From Porphyromonas gulae DSM 15663 (GTDB lineage Bacteria > Bacteroidota > Bacteroidia > Bacteroidales > Porphyromonadaceae), in the NCBI RefSeq assembly GCF_000378065.1, contig NZ_KB899151.1, forward strand, positions 1-64,000: 64,000 nt of DNA. The letters run 5' to 3'. The position numbers and the translations under genes are program-made. This document shows, piece by piece, positions 44,719 to 53,961 of the stretch. The notes under the pieces were generated by a model, which worked only from the letters and a program-made list of their open reading frames with translations, made no database searches and had not been told where the DNA came from. Each line of letters starts with the position of its first letter. Position 1 is the stretch's first letter.

Positions 44719-46722
44719 CTATCGGTAGCGTACGGTCATGAGCAGGTGTGTACGCGCCTGTCCGCGGATCAGCTCGCCGGCGGATCCGATCGTGTCGGTA
44801 TCGCGCCGAAGGAGGTGATCGATGCGGCTTTCGACCTCCACATGCGGCAGGGGGGCAATACGCACAAACAAGCCCAAGCGGACTCCTCTGCCGTAGAAAA
44901 AAGCTGACGAATAGTGGTGACGCGGATTGTGTACAGCCTCATAGAGCCTGTCGGCAAAGGAATCCGTATCGAATGCCACGGCATCCATGCTGCATACGCG
45001 GAGCAATTTCCCTCCGCTATAATCGGCACGCAAAGCAAGGCTCTTACCTCCCGTCGGAGCCTGCCACACTTGCTGCTGCCCATCGAAGCTATTGCTCCGA
45101 CTCCATTGCAACGAAGCCATCAGCCGCCACCGCTCATCGAACGCGTATCGCCCTCTCAGCCTGACGGCAAGGCTGCGCCGATAGCGTTTGTCCGTGGTGC
45201 CTCGGATCCGGCAACTCCACGAAAGGGCGGACAGGCTCTTCTCTCCTTCAAGGATCCAGTGGAAGGCTTCCGTTTTCTCTTTTCGACCGAAGCGTGGGAC
45301 GAAACTGCCATAGTAGTCCGCAAAGGCTCTGACCGTCCAGTCCGAAGGCAGCTCCCAAGCGGCTCTCCCCATCACACCCCATTCATTGCCCGGGCGATTG
45401 TAACGGGCAAAAGCTCCCCGGTAATACGACCAATAGTCGGCAGGGATATACCGGCCGACGAGCATATAGCTGCCGCCGACGGGGTGCGTATAGCGAACTC
45501 CATTGATCGTCCCCACAGCACCGTTGGCGGCACCGGCAAATTCGCCGAATAGCTCGGTTCCGCCCTGACCGAAGAGATAGGAATAGTCGGCTGAGACAAG
45601 GGAGAAACGCTCCAGATCGGTCAGAGAGGCGATGCCCTTGGTGCCGACCGCTCGCAACAGGCGCAATCCGCCCCAATGCAGATGCAGGAGATTGAAAGTC
45701 AGACGGAGTCGATCGTCCGTATAGCTGACGGAAGTGCCTGCGGTGGTCATCGTGGCAGCGTTTCGCCGCGCGATCTCGGCATCCGTACGATGCAGTCCGG
45801 TGTGGTAAATGGCTTTGATGGCGCCGTCTTCGGTGACGGTGGCGTCTACCCCCTTACGCGAATAAAATGCCGTCAGTGCCCATCGTCCTTGTGCAAGAGC
45901 GGTAGCAGCCCCGCGCATGAAGTTGTCCTCGGCGTAGGTAAACGCGCGTCGCAGCGTGGTTCCGCCACGAGGATAGGCGTAGGCCATTCCCATGAAAGAG
46001 GCCTGATTGACCAGCAGGCCGTATCCCATCCCTATTCGATAGTCCCCGAGTGCCACGGCTCGCACGGCACCTTTTCCTTCCATGAAGAAATGGGCGGAAT
46101 AGCTGTCGAAGCCCTTTCGCCGCTTGTCGAAAGCCGGCTCTCCCGGGTCTTTGGACGCAGTAAGGCCTATGGAGAAACGATTGCCCATAGCGTAGCTCCA
46201 GCGCAAACCGCCACCCCACGGATCTCCCCGATACGGATGCCGGCTATCCGGACGGTAGCCCTCCTGCCGCTGGAGGATGGCATCGGTATGCACCGACACA
46301 TCGTGACGGGCATAAGACAGGATCTCGCGAAAAGAGCCGGCTGCCGACTCGCTCCGCTTCTGCACCGTCAGCATCGGCCACAAGAGCAGACAGGTGCGTC
46401 TGTCCCAGCCGGCAATCTCATTCAGCACCCAAATGCTGTCGAACCCCTCGGGATGAGCATGTCGGTAGAGCAGGAAACGGCGGATCTGAAACTCATCGAG
46501 AAAGGGGAATTGCTCCAAGTCCTCCCGGGTAAGGGTATTGATATCCAGCGGATGCTGCTTCTGCACCATCCACCGTTCCAGAAATTCGGCTCCCTCGTCC
46601 TCCCCGATTGCACCTGATTCTATCTGCTCTGCTATGTATTCATCCCATTCGGGCACCACCGTCTGCCCACCGAGAGGCAAGGAGAGGAGGATAGCGCAAA
46701 CGACCGTCAGTAGAGGCTTCAT
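44719..46722 (-). CDS. Helix-hairpin-helix plus predicted beta-barrel outer-membrane protein
   Basis: 667 residues with a signal peptide (1-19, LLTVVCAILLSLPLGGQT) followed by a ComEA-like region (about 50-105, HPLDINTLTREDLEQFPFLDEFQIRRFLLYRHAHPEGFDSIWVLNEIAGWD). The rest is rich in alternating aromatic and polar strands and ends LLMTVRYR, suggesting an outer-membrane barrel. HhH-barrel proteins of this type are common in Bacteroidota; their function is not established. Start MKPLLTVVC sets a good signal peptide. Confidence 0.75.
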   Translation of the reverse strand: MKPLLTVVCAILLSLPLGGQTVVPEWDEYIAEQIESGAIGEDEGAEFLERWMVQKQHPLDINTLTREDLEQFPFLDEFQIRRFLLYRHAHPEGFDSIWVLNEIAGWDRRTCLLLWPMLTVQKRSESAAGSFREILSYARHDVSVHTDAILQRQEGYRPDSRHPYRGDPWGGGLRWSYAMGNRFSIGLTASKDPGEPAFDKRRKGFDSYSAHFFMEGKGAVRAVALGDYRIGMGYGLLVNQASFMGMAYAYPRGGTTLRRAFTYAEDNFMRGAATALAQGRWALTAFYSRKGVDATVTEDGAIKAIYHTGLHRTDAEIARRNAATMTTAGTSVSYTDDRLRLTFNLLHLHWGGLRLLRAVGTKGIASLTDLERFSLVSADYSYLFGQGGTELFGEFAGAANGAVGTINGVRYTHPVGGSYMLVGRYIPADYWSYYRGAFARYNRPGNEWGVMGRAAWELPSDWTVRAFADYYGSFVPRFGRKEKTEAFHWILEGEKSLSALSWSCRIRGTTDKRYRRSLAVRLRGRYAFDERWRLMASLQWSRSNSFDGQQQVWQAPTGGKSLALRADYSGGKLLRVCSMDAVAFDTDSFADRLYEAVHNPRHHYSSAFFYGRGVRLGLFVRIAPLPHVEVESRIDHLLRRDTDTIGSAGELIRGQARTHLLMTVRYR

Positions 46723-46751
46723 ACCTTCCGGTAAATCCTACGCTGCTTCTG

Positions 46752-47342
46752 CTACCACATCAATGCAAGGCCGCCGCGCACGATGTCGGATGTCCCGGTA
46801 TCGATAAAGACGGCGAAATTGTCTCTCAATGAGCAACTCAGTCCGACCCTAAGGCTAACGTTAAATCCGCCCTTTAGTTCTCTCGATGATGAACCGTTGT
46901 TTTCCGGGAAAAAGCTCGCCCCTACTGCACCTCTTGCATAGAGTTCGATATTCGGGTTGAGCCGCTTGTGCACGCCTGCTCCGGCTAAAAATCGAAACCG
47001 ATTCTGCGCAGAATCATCAGAAAAAGGCAGGGATCTTTTGTCTGATACAGATCTGAATGCCGCCCAATCCAATTCCGCATAGATGGATAGCAGAAGCCCT
47101 TCTGCGAGTTGTTTTACGCCTCGTTCGTAGCCGACGGCAAAAGAAGCCGAAGCCCCTTCTACGTTATAATTATCCAGAGAGGGCAATCCGATTCCTGCCG
47201 GATAGCCGATGGCAACGTACACCATCTCCTTTTGGGGCGAGAAGATGAAATCCTTCGTCTCGGATTGCTCGGGTGCAGACTGTGCCTCGGCCCGAAGAGC
47301 CAAAACGGCAGTAAGAAATAAGAAAACAAGGGTTCGTTTCAT
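46752..47342 (-). CDS. Predicted outer-membrane beta-barrel protein, unknown function
   Basis: 196 residues. Signal peptide (about 1-20, MKRTLVFLFLTAVLALRAEAQ) and strands with alternating residues (FAVGYERGVKQLAEGLLLSIYAELDWAAF, FRFLAGAGVHKRLNPNIELYARGAVGASF, GGFNVSLRVGLSCSLRDNFAVF), ending GGLALMW. A start eight codons earlier is possible, but MKRTLVF is a better signal peptide. It is 29 bp upstream of the preceding-listed HhH barrel gene on the same strand and may be in one operon. Confidence 0.7.
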   Translation of the reverse strand: MKRTLVFLFLTAVLALRAEAQSAPEQSETKDFIFSPQKEMVYVAIGYPAGIGLPSLDNYNVEGASASFAVGYERGVKQLAEGLLLSIYAELDWAAFRSVSDKRSLPFSDDSAQNRFRFLAGAGVHKRLNPNIELYARGAVGASFFPENNGSSSRELKGGFNVSLRVGLSCSLRDNFAVFIDTGTSDIVRGGLALMW

Positions 47343-47847
47343 AAGATCATTTGTGTGATTTTTCATTCAAAACGGGACAAAAATACGGAGAAACAGGCAC
47401 TTTTTCCGCCAAATCCCTCGGCCAATCGGGCGACTCCCCCCTCTTTCCTTTTTTCGCCGGAGGTTTCATGCTTATACTGCTCCGATCGATAACTTTTTTG
47501 GGGCGAATCCTTTCTGAGAAAAAGAAAGCCTGAATTGATATAGTCTGTATCTATGAAACCATAAAAACATTCGATGATTTTTTCTTTGCCATGAAAAAAG
47601 CTGCACATATTTTTGCAGCCGGAATAAACCCAACGGTATCAAATCACTCTTTCATAAAACGCTCCCCAACGGATACCACTGTTGACAGGTAAGTGAGAGC
47701 ATTCAAATAACAATATAATTTCCTCAGACCGTATATTCTTGGATATATAGGGCGGCAATTCTCTACAATTGCCGCCCATGATATTTTTGTACGAGCCTGT
47801 TCCTCCCGAAAACGACCGAATTTCCCTTTTCGGACAACCTCCCATTC

Positions 47848-47880
47848 CAAAGTTCACAGACCGGAAATGCTGCGATCGCG
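47848..47880 (-). repeat. Fragment of the dispersed repeat family (inverted relative to copy A)
   Basis: TTCACAGACCGGAAATGCTG is the reverse complement of the right end of copy A (22556-22590). Only this edge is present; the central blocks are missing. Confidence 0.6.
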
Positions 47881-48120
47881 GCGCATCCTGAAAAATTGGC
47901 ACTCGGAGCAGTCAAAGAAAAACAGTAATGATGTTGAAGCATTTGACCGATTCCGAGCGTTTTTCACATTGTGGAAGAATACTTCGGCAGCACCCGGAGC
48001 AAGCATGCCGGCGAAAAGAAGTACAGCATCGCCGGGAAGAAAATTTCCGTTCCGGCCGGAAAAAGTTTTTTCTACAGTCAGGAAAAATCAGAAAGCCGTC
48101 CGGCAATTTTTTGTTTCAAG

Positions 48121-48173
48121 GCTTCGGATATATGAATGAAGGTTTTATATACATATCCGAAGCTTTTGTTTTT
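48121..48173 (+). terminator. Hairpin with T-tract, plus strand
   Basis: GCTTCGGATAT (48121-48131) pairs with ATATCCGAAGC (48153-48163), followed by TTTTGTTTTT. It is a canonical rho-independent terminator structure, yet no gene precedes it on the plus strand, so it may end a small RNA. Confidence 0.55.
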
Positions 48174-48215
48174 ATATCCGATGGCTTCGGATAGAGATTT
48201 TCCGGCCGGATTATT

Positions 48216-48223
48216 TATTTTTG
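48216..48223 (+). promoter_or_regulatory. -7 element upstream of HU-like gene
   Basis: TATTTTTG fits TAnnTTTG, about 83 bp before the ATG at 48306. Confidence 0.4.
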
Positions 48224-48305
48224 TCGGCTGTCGGGGAGATTTTTCCCGACCTGAAAGAAAACAATCGACCGACGTCGAGTAAACCGATATAGCTGTACAG
48301 AAGAA

Positions 48306-48929
48306 ATGGCCAAGTTTGTGATGCGAGAAATGCCTGATATGCAAGGCACGGGCAAGCGGACGATGTACCCGAAAATGATCAGCCGCGGCACGATGGGGCC
48401 GGACGAGATAGCCGAACTGATTTCTTCCCAATCGACATTCTCCCCGGGCGAAGTCAAGGGGTTGGTCGCGGCTTTGGCTCGGACGATAGCCTACGGCGTG
48501 GCTTCGGGATATACGGTGAAGATTGAGGAGATCGGTTCTTTCTCCGCTTCGCTCGCCCTGCGCAAAGGGGTGGAATCTGAGGAGGCCGAAGGCGGTACGC
48601 GCCGCAATGCAGCCAGCGTGACGATAGGAGGGGTCAATTTCCGGCCCGACAAGGCGTTGATTCGCGAAGCCCGCACGCGCGCTCATCTGGAGCGAACGAC
48701 GGTACGCCGCTCCCGTCGGCCGGATTTGACCCGCGAAGAGCGGTTGGCTCTGGCCCTGCGTCATATCGACGGCAATAGCCTGCTCCGGGTGGCCGATTAT
48801 TGTAGCCTCACGGGGTTGGGGCGTACAGCTGCCGCGGAAGAATTGCGTGCTTTCGATCGCGAGGGGCGGATCGGCTCCACGGGGCACGGCACGCATAAGG
48901 TATATATCAGAAACAAAGCTGAAGATTGA
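48306..48929 (+). CDS. HU-like DNA-binding protein with extended C-terminal domain
   Basis: 207 residues. The HU/IHF-like fold lies at about 24-125 (SRGTMGPDEIAELISSQSTF.., VKGLVAALARTIAYGVASGYTVKIEEIGSFSASLALRKG, VTIGGVNFRPDKALI), of the HU-HIG Bacteroidota subtype. A C-terminal extension (about 145-207) follows, with a winged-helix-like pattern (RVADYCSLTGLGRTAAAEELRAFDREGRIGSTGHGTHKVYIR). It probably binds DNA; whether as nucleoid protein or regulator is unknown. Start MAKFVMREMPDMQ; an ATG later in the sequence is possible. Confidence 0.85.
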   Translation: MAKFVMREMPDMQGTGKRTMYPKMISRGTMGPDEIAELISSQSTFSPGEVKGLVAALARTIAYGVASGYTVKIEEIGSFSASLALRKGVESEEAEGGTRRNAASVTIGGVNFRPDKALIREARTRAHLERTTVRRSRRPDLTREERLALALRHIDGNSLLRVADYCSLTGLGRTAAAEELRAFDREGRIGSTGHGTHKVYIRNKAED

Positions 48930-48966
48930 CCGGACGGGTGGCACTGTGAGCGACCGCTACGGGCGT

Positions 48967-48996
48967 TTTGCGTTCTTAAGAATTGCGCTATTTTTG
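48967..48996 (+). promoter_or_regulatory. Promoter of the PiT transporter gene
   Basis: TTTG (48967-48970), 18 bases, then TATTTTTG (48989-48996) matches both boxes of the Bacteroidota promoter. It predicts a leader of about 125 nt before the ATG at 49128. Confidence 0.55.
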
Positions 48997-49127
48997 TGTG
49001 TACAAAGTAAGATGTATCGGATAGGCGAACCTTGCTCCTGCTCTATTGAGAGTCCGAGTCGTTGCCGGGAGACGAAAAAGGTGTACGCCGATTTTTTTGT
49101 GCAGTCTAACCTCATAATATAGATTTA

Positions 49128-51395
49128 ATGGGTATTATCTTTACCGCCATTGTCGTATTTCTTTTCGTCCTTGCTGTATTCGATTTGATCGTGGGTGTCA
49201 GCAACGATGCGGTCAACTTCCTCAATTCTGCCATTGGAGCCAAGGCTGCTCCGTTCAAGATTATCATCGGTGTGGCAGCGTTGGGGATTTTTTGTGGCGC
49301 GGCCATGAACAACGGTATGATGGAGATCGCCCGACACGGGATCTTCAGGCCGGAACATTACACTTTCAGCGAATTGATGGTCGTATTCCTGTCGGTGGTG
49401 ATCACCGACGTCGTCCTTATGGATATGTTCAATTCGCTCGGCATGCCTACCTCTACGACCGTCTCGCTCATTTTCGAGCTCTTAGGCGGTTCTTTTTTTA
49501 TGGCCATGACCAAGGTGGGCGGTACGGTCGGCTTTCAGGATCTTCTCAATACGGAGAAAGCACTTTCCGTCATACTGGGTATCTTCCTTTCGGTGGGTAT
49601 CGCTTTCTTCTTCGGGATGGTCGTTCAGTATCTGAGTCGATTGCTCTTTACCTTTAATTATAGGAGAAATCTCCGATGGTTGGCCGGCCTTTTCGGTGGG
49701 GTAGCGGTTACATCCATTATTTACTTCATGCTCATCAAGGGACTGAAGGGTGTGTCCTTTATGTCCGAGGAGTCCACCGCTTGGGTGGCTGCCAATACGG
49801 GACGGCTGGTACTGTACTGTCTGGCTGTCTCCATCGTGCTGATGCAGGTGCTCTACTGGCTGCGGGTCAATGTCTTCAAGGTGATCGTTCTCTTGGGTAC
49901 CTTCGCTTTGGCTATGGCTTTTGCCGGCAATGACTTGGTGAACTTCATCGGTGTGCCGCTGGCCGGCTATTCCTCTTATCTGGACTTCAATGCCAACGGA
50001 AACGGGCAGTACGATACTTATCTGATGGGGGCTTTGAACGAACCGGCTTCTACTCCGGTATATTTCCTCGTGGCTGCCGGTATCGTAATGGTTTATGCGC
50101 TGATTACATCGAAGAAGGCTCACAACGTGATCAAGACTTCGGTGGATCTGGCGCGTCAGGAGGAGGGCGAGGAGATGTTCGGCTCCTCCGGTTTGGCTCG
50201 GAGTATCGTGCGTTTCAGTACCACGACAGCCAATGCCGTGTCCCGTATAATTCCTCGTCCCGTAGGCCGGTGGATAGACAGCCGCTTCAATCAGGACGAA
50301 CTGATCATGGCCAAGGGCGCGGCTTTCGATTTGGTGCGCGCTTCGGTCAATCTGGTTCTTGCCGGTCTGCTCATTGCCTTCGGTACTTCGCTCAGGCTTC
50401 CCCTCTCCACCACCTATGTGGCATTTATGGTGGCGATGGGTAGTTCTTTGGCGGACAGGGCATGGAGCCGGGAGAGCGCGGTATTCCGTATCACGGGGGT
50501 ATTCAGTGTGATAGGCGGTTGGTTTATCGCTGCCGGTGCAGCCTTTATCCTCTGTTTCCTCGTTACGATGGTGAATCATTTCGGAGGCTATCCGGCGATG
50601 GCGGGGATGATCACTCTGGCGATATTCCTGCTTGTCCGTAGTCATATTCGTTTCGATAAGAAGAAAAAGAGCGAAACGAAGGATACCGTCTTTATCGACA
50701 TGATGGCTTCGCACGACAAAGAAGAGATTTGGCAGCTGCTGGCCAAGCATATTCGTCAGAAGCAGTTGGCTTTGCTCGACTTTGCCGAGAACAACTATAT
50801 GCAGATGACCGATGGCTTCATCAACGAAGACCTGAAGAAGCTCCGCCGCTCGATCAACGACCAGAACGCAGAACGGCAGATGCTCAAGGTGAACCGCCGA
50901 AAAGAAACCCTCGGCATCCGTCGGATCGAAGAGGCCAAGTCCGTGGTCAAGAATACATGGTTCCATCTCGGCTGTAATAGTTGTGAGCAAATCGTATTTT
51001 GCCTCAAGCGTATTGCCGAGCCATGCAAGGAGCATGTGGACAACAACTTCAATCCGCTGCCCAAGGTCTGTGTGTCCGAATTTCTTGCTGCACGCGAAAA
51101 GCTCATACTCTATATTAAAGAGGCCAAGCTGATCGTATCCAACGAAACGGATGAAATCTTGGATCCGATGACTTATCGCGGCAAGGACATCAAGAAAGAG
51201 CTTAAGCAGCTTCGCAAGACGCAGCTTAGCCGTATTCAGCAGGGGGCGAGCAGTCTGAAGATTTCCCTCGTCTATCTCAATCTCTTGCAGGAATCGCAGC
51301 AGTTGGTGAACATATTGGACGATCTGATCCACGCCACGGAGAAGCTGTTCGACCCCGTAGCCCAGATCGGAACGGACGAGGAATTCTTCAATTGA
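49128..51395 (+). CDS. PiT family inorganic phosphate transporter with C-terminal PhoU-like domain
   Basis: 755 residues. The membrane core has the two PiT signatures (VGVSNDAVNFLNSAIGAKAAPFKIIIGVAALGIFCGAAM near 22-62 and AMAFAGNDLVNFIGVPLAGYSS near 263-284). Further helices include RLPLSTTYVAFMVAMGSSLADRAW. From about 520 it is a soluble helical domain with acidic coiled-coil character (NYMQMTDGFINEDLKKLRRSINDQNAERQMLKVNRRKE), PhoU-like. Takes up phosphate driven by H+ or Na+. Length is normal for Bacteroidota PiT fusions. Confidence 0.92.
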   Translation: MGIIFTAIVVFLFVLAVFDLIVGVSNDAVNFLNSAIGAKAAPFKIIIGVAALGIFCGAAMNNGMMEIARHGIFRPEHYTFSELMVVFLSVVITDVVLMDMFNSLGMPTSTTVSLIFELLGGSFFMAMTKVGGTVGFQDLLNTEKALSVILGIFLSVGIAFFFGMVVQYLSRLLFTFNYRRNLRWLAGLFGGVAVTSIIYFMLIKGLKGVSFMSEESTAWVAANTGRLVLYCLAVSIVLMQVLYWLRVNVFKVIVLLGTFALAMAFAGNDLVNFIGVPLAGYSSYLDFNANGNGQYDTYLMGALNEPASTPVYFLVAAGIVMVYALITSKKAHNVIKTSVDLARQEEGEEMFGSSGLARSIVRFSTTTANAVSRIIPRPVGRWIDSRFNQDELIMAKGAAFDLVRASVNLVLAGLLIAFGTSLRLPLSTTYVAFMVAMGSSLADRAWSRESAVFRITGVFSVIGGWFIAAGAAFILCFLVTMVNHFGGYPAMAGMITLAIFLLVRSHIRFDKKKKSETKDTVFIDMMASHDKEEIWQLLAKHIRQKQLALLDFAENNYMQMTDGFINEDLKKLRRSINDQNAERQMLKVNRRKETLGIRRIEEAKSVVKNTWFHLGCNSCEQIVFCLKRIAEPCKEHVDNNFNPLPKVCVSEFLAAREKLILYIKEAKLIVSNETDEILDPMTYRGKDIKKELKQLRKTQLSRIQQGASSLKISLVYLNLLQESQQLVNILDDLIHATEKLFDPVAQIGTDEEFFN

Positions 51396-51617
51396 CGGCA
51401 GTCCTCACCGTTTTTTTCTCCTGCACATTCTATCTCGAAATCGCTTGTCGAATACATTTATAAGATGTAATAACGGCGATTTCGGGATAAATAATTCGTA
51501 AAAGCTTGTGGGAGAGAAAAAAAATACCTTACTTTGCAACCCGATTATGACCGCTTTATGATGCTACAAGCAGTCCTAAACGAACTGGAACGATAAATAA
51601 CTAATAACGAAATAGCA

Positions 51618-51857
51618 ATGTCAAAGATTTGTCAGATTACCGGCAAAAAGGCAATGGTTGGCAACAACGTTTCTCACTCCAAGAGAAGGACAAAACGAGT
51701 ATTCGATGTCAACTTGTTCAGAAAGAAGTTCTATTGGGTAGAACAGGATTGCTGGGTTGTTTTGAGGATATCGGCTGCCGGGCTGCGCCTCATCAACAAA
51801 ATCGGTCTCGACGCTGCCATCAAGCGCGCAGCCGAGAAGGGCTTCTTAAACGCATAA
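51618..51857 (+). CDS. rpmB: 50S ribosomal protein L28
   Basis: 79 residues, [40 protein letters not shown] and [18 protein letters not shown], a typical L28. First gene of the rpmB-rpmG-DUF4295 operon. Upstream (51435-51483) is an inverted repeat CGAAATCGC/GCGATTTCG that may affect leader folding. Confidence 0.97.
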
Positions 51858-51876
51858 TCAAGGGAGATATTCTGTC

Positions 51877-52065
51877 ATGGCAAAGAAAGTAAAAGGCAAT
51901 CGGGTGCAGGTTATCCTTGAATGCACCGAGCATAAGGAAAGTGGTATGCCGGGTATTTCTCGTTACATCACCACCAAGAATAGAAAAAATACGACTCAGC
52001 GTCTGGAACTCAAGAAGTACAACCCCATCCTGAGACGTATGACCCTTCATAAGGAAATCAAATAA
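51877..52065 (+). CDS. rpmG: 50S ribosomal protein L33
   Basis: 62 residues, [50 protein letters not shown]. Only one Cys is left, so this is the zinc-free (C-) form. It follows L28 by 19 bp. Confidence 0.97.
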
Positions 52066-52083
52066 TAAAGAGGAGATCAGACA

Positions 52084-52233
52084 ATGGCAAAAAAATCGGT
52101 TGCAACATTTAAGAAAGGTGATGGCCGTACCTACTCCAAGGTAATCAAGATGGTCAAGTCTCCTAAGACGGGTGCCTATATCTTCCAGGAAGAGATGGTC
52201 CCGAACGAAGCTGTAAAAGACTTCTTTAAGTAA
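52084..52233 (+). CDS. DUF4295 family small basic protein
   Basis: 49 residues beginning MAKKSVATFKKGDGRTYSKV and ending NEAVKDFFK. This short, basic protein follows L33 in Bacteroidota and is annotated DUF4295; a ribosome-associated role is likely from context but not shown. Starts 18 bp after rpmG and ends just before a terminator. Confidence 0.9.
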   Translation: MAKKSVATFKKGDGRTYSKVIKMVKSPKTGAYIFQEEMVPNEAVKDFFK

Positions 52234-52281
52234 GGATTTTCCTTTTGAATAACATAGAGTGCGATAAGCATTCTCTCTGTG

Positions 52282-52315
52282 AAGCCCCTCATGATTTGTA
52301 GGGGCTTTATTTTTG
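52282..52315 (+). terminator. Terminator of the rpmB operon
   Basis: AAGCCCCT / AGGGGCTT stem with a 10-nt loop followed by TATTTTTGT, 49 bp after the DUF4295 stop. Confidence 0.8.
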
Positions 52316-52418
52316 TCTTTATCCATACAGCAAATAGAGTATTTATCTCTTTCTGGTACGGCCGGAATATCGACTAAGTGGCCTTGAACGCAAGAGGCTT
52401 GATATAACGGGAAAAAGT

Positions 52419-52426
52419 TATTTTTG
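52419..52426 (+). promoter_or_regulatory. -7 element upstream of CoA transferase gene
   Basis: TATTTTTG fits TAnnTTTG, 73 bp before the ATG at 52499. An earlier ATG at 52424 lies within it and is therefore not the start. Confidence 0.45.
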
Positions 52427-52498
52427 TCCTCGCAAGAGCAGATTTATCGCTCATCTATCGTCAGTTTAACAAATATCATCAGTAAGAATATTACCATT

Positions 52499-53794
52499 AT
52501 GCAATGGCAAGAACTTTACCAACAGCGTGTCTGCTCGGCAGACGAGGCTGTCGTGAACTCTCTTAAACCGGGAACGAAAGTCGTATTCGGTCATGCTGCT
52601 GCGGCACCCGTCCGTTTCTCTCAGGCTATGTACCGCCAGCGTGAAAAGCTGGAGAATATCACTGTTTTCCACATGTTGTATTTCGGTGATGCACCGCACC
52701 TCACTCCGGAAATGCGTCCGCATGTACATCCGACGCTCAACTTCCTTGAGGGCAACTCCCGTCCGGCAAGCCGTGACCGTCGTGTCGATTTCATCCCCTG
52801 CCACTTCCACGAGGTGCCGGAACTGTTTCGTCAGGGATTCTTTCCATTGGATGTAGCCGTAGTACAGGTATCTACTCCTAACGAAGAGGGTTATTGCTCT
52901 TTCGGAGTTTCCTGCGACTACACAAAGGCTGCCGCCGAGTGCGCTCCGGTAGTCGTAGCCGAGGTGAACAAGCAAATGCCGTTCATCGGTGGAGAAAACC
53001 TGATTCACGTCTCCAAGCTGACCCATATCATCGAAGTGGACGAGCCGATTGCAGAAGTATTGCCTCCTGCTATCAGCGACCTCGAACTGAGGATAGGTCA
53101 GAATTGTGCCTCATTGATCAAAGACGGCGACACCCTCCAGTTGGGTATCGGCGGCATCCCCGATGCTGTGTTGCGTGCGTTGGAAGGGCATAAAGACCTC
53201 GGTATTCACACGGAAATGTTTACCGACGGAGTGATGCGTATGATTCGCAAAGGGATTATCAACGGGAAGAAAAAAACATTGCACCCCGAGAAAGTCGTTA
53301 CCTCGCTGATCTTCGGATCGAAAGAATTGTACGACTTTGTCAATAACAATCCGATGATAGAATGCTATTCGGTGGACTATACCAACAATCCCGATGTTAT
53401 CGGCAAGAATGACCGCATGGTTTCCATCAATTCCTGCTTGGAGATGGACCTTATGGGCCAGGCAGCATCGGAGTCGATCGGGTACGAGCAGTTCAGCGGA
53501 TCCGGAGGACAAGTCGATTTCCTTCGTGGGGCCAAGCGTTCCAAGGGAGGTATCTCCATTATGGCTTTCCCCAGTACGGCCAAGAAAGGGACTGAGAGTC
53601 GCATCGTTCCCATCCTGAAAGAAGGTGCTTGTGTCACGACCGGTCGTAACGAAGTGGACTATGTGGTGACGGAATATGGCGTAGCGCGTCTGCGTGGTGC
53701 CACGCTTCGTCAGCGTGCTGAAGCCTTGACCGCGATAGCGCATCCTGATTTCCGCCCGGCCCTTGAGGAGGAAATCCGCCGACGTTTCGAGTAA
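52499..53794 (+). CDS. Acetyl-CoA hydrolase/transferase family, 4-hydroxybutyrate CoA-transferase-like
   Basis: Moves CoA between acyl groups in the amino-acid to butyrate/acetate fermentation of this group. 431 residues. Seen: N-terminal MQWQELYQQRVCSADEAV, the VSTPNEEGYCSFGVSCDY strand, LQLGIGGIPDAVLRAL (CoA loop), the FTDGVMRMIRKGIINGKKK segment and the GSGGQVDFLRGAKRSKGGISIMAF box. These place it with AbfT-like CoA transferases. The acyl substrate cannot be fixed from sequence. A terminator follows at 53831. Confidence 0.88.
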   Translation: MQWQELYQQRVCSADEAVVNSLKPGTKVVFGHAAAAPVRFSQAMYRQREKLENITVFHMLYFGDAPHLTPEMRPHVHPTLNFLEGNSRPASRDRRVDFIPCHFHEVPELFRQGFFPLDVAVVQVSTPNEEGYCSFGVSCDYTKAAAECAPVVVAEVNKQMPFIGGENLIHVSKLTHIIEVDEPIAEVLPPAISDLELRIGQNCASLIKDGDTLQLGIGGIPDAVLRALEGHKDLGIHTEMFTDGVMRMIRKGIINGKKKTLHPEKVVTSLIFGSKELYDFVNNNPMIECYSVDYTNNPDVIGKNDRMVSINSCLEMDLMGQAASESIGYEQFSGSGGQVDFLRGAKRSKGGISIMAFPSTAKKGTESRIVPILKEGACVTTGRNEVDYVVTEYGVARLRGATLRQRAEALTAIAHPDFRPALEEEIRRRFE

Positions 53795-53830
53795 TTGGAA
53801 AGATCATAAAGGCCTGTAATAGGCTGTTTC

Positions 53831-53862
53831 GGAGCCATGTACACAGCGTTGTACATGGCTCC
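53831..53862 (+). terminator. Terminator of CoA transferase gene
   Basis: Perfect 13-bp stem GGAGCCATGTACA / TGTACATGGCTCC with a 6-nt loop, 37 bp after the stop codon. The T-tract is weak. Confidence 0.7.
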
Positions 53863-53961
53863 GTTGTGTTTAAGTCTAATGGTTGTAGGAAGGACCCCGG
53901 GAAGTTGGATTGGATGGATAGCGATAATATCCGATACAACCGGCAGAAGGAACCAGGGCGT

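Larger units (their letters stand above)
47343..48305. other. 963-bp intergenic region with repeat fragment and hairpins
   Basis: No convincing gene. It contains an 11-bp perfect inverted repeat GGGCGGCAATT / AATTGCCGCCC (47751-47778) followed by TATTTTTG (47783-47790). An inverted fragment of the dispersed repeat family (TTCACAGACCGGAAATGCTG, about 47848-47880) comes next, then a hairpin with T-run at 48121-48173. The HU promoter is at 48216-48223. Short frames here are not supported by family similarity. Confidence 0.5.

Noticed and set aside
49482-51332. 616-codon minus-strand frame opposite the PiT transporter
   Set aside because: Antisense to a clear PiT gene with two signatures; its translation is low-complexity in His/Gln/Arg, as expected from reading a membrane protein backwards.
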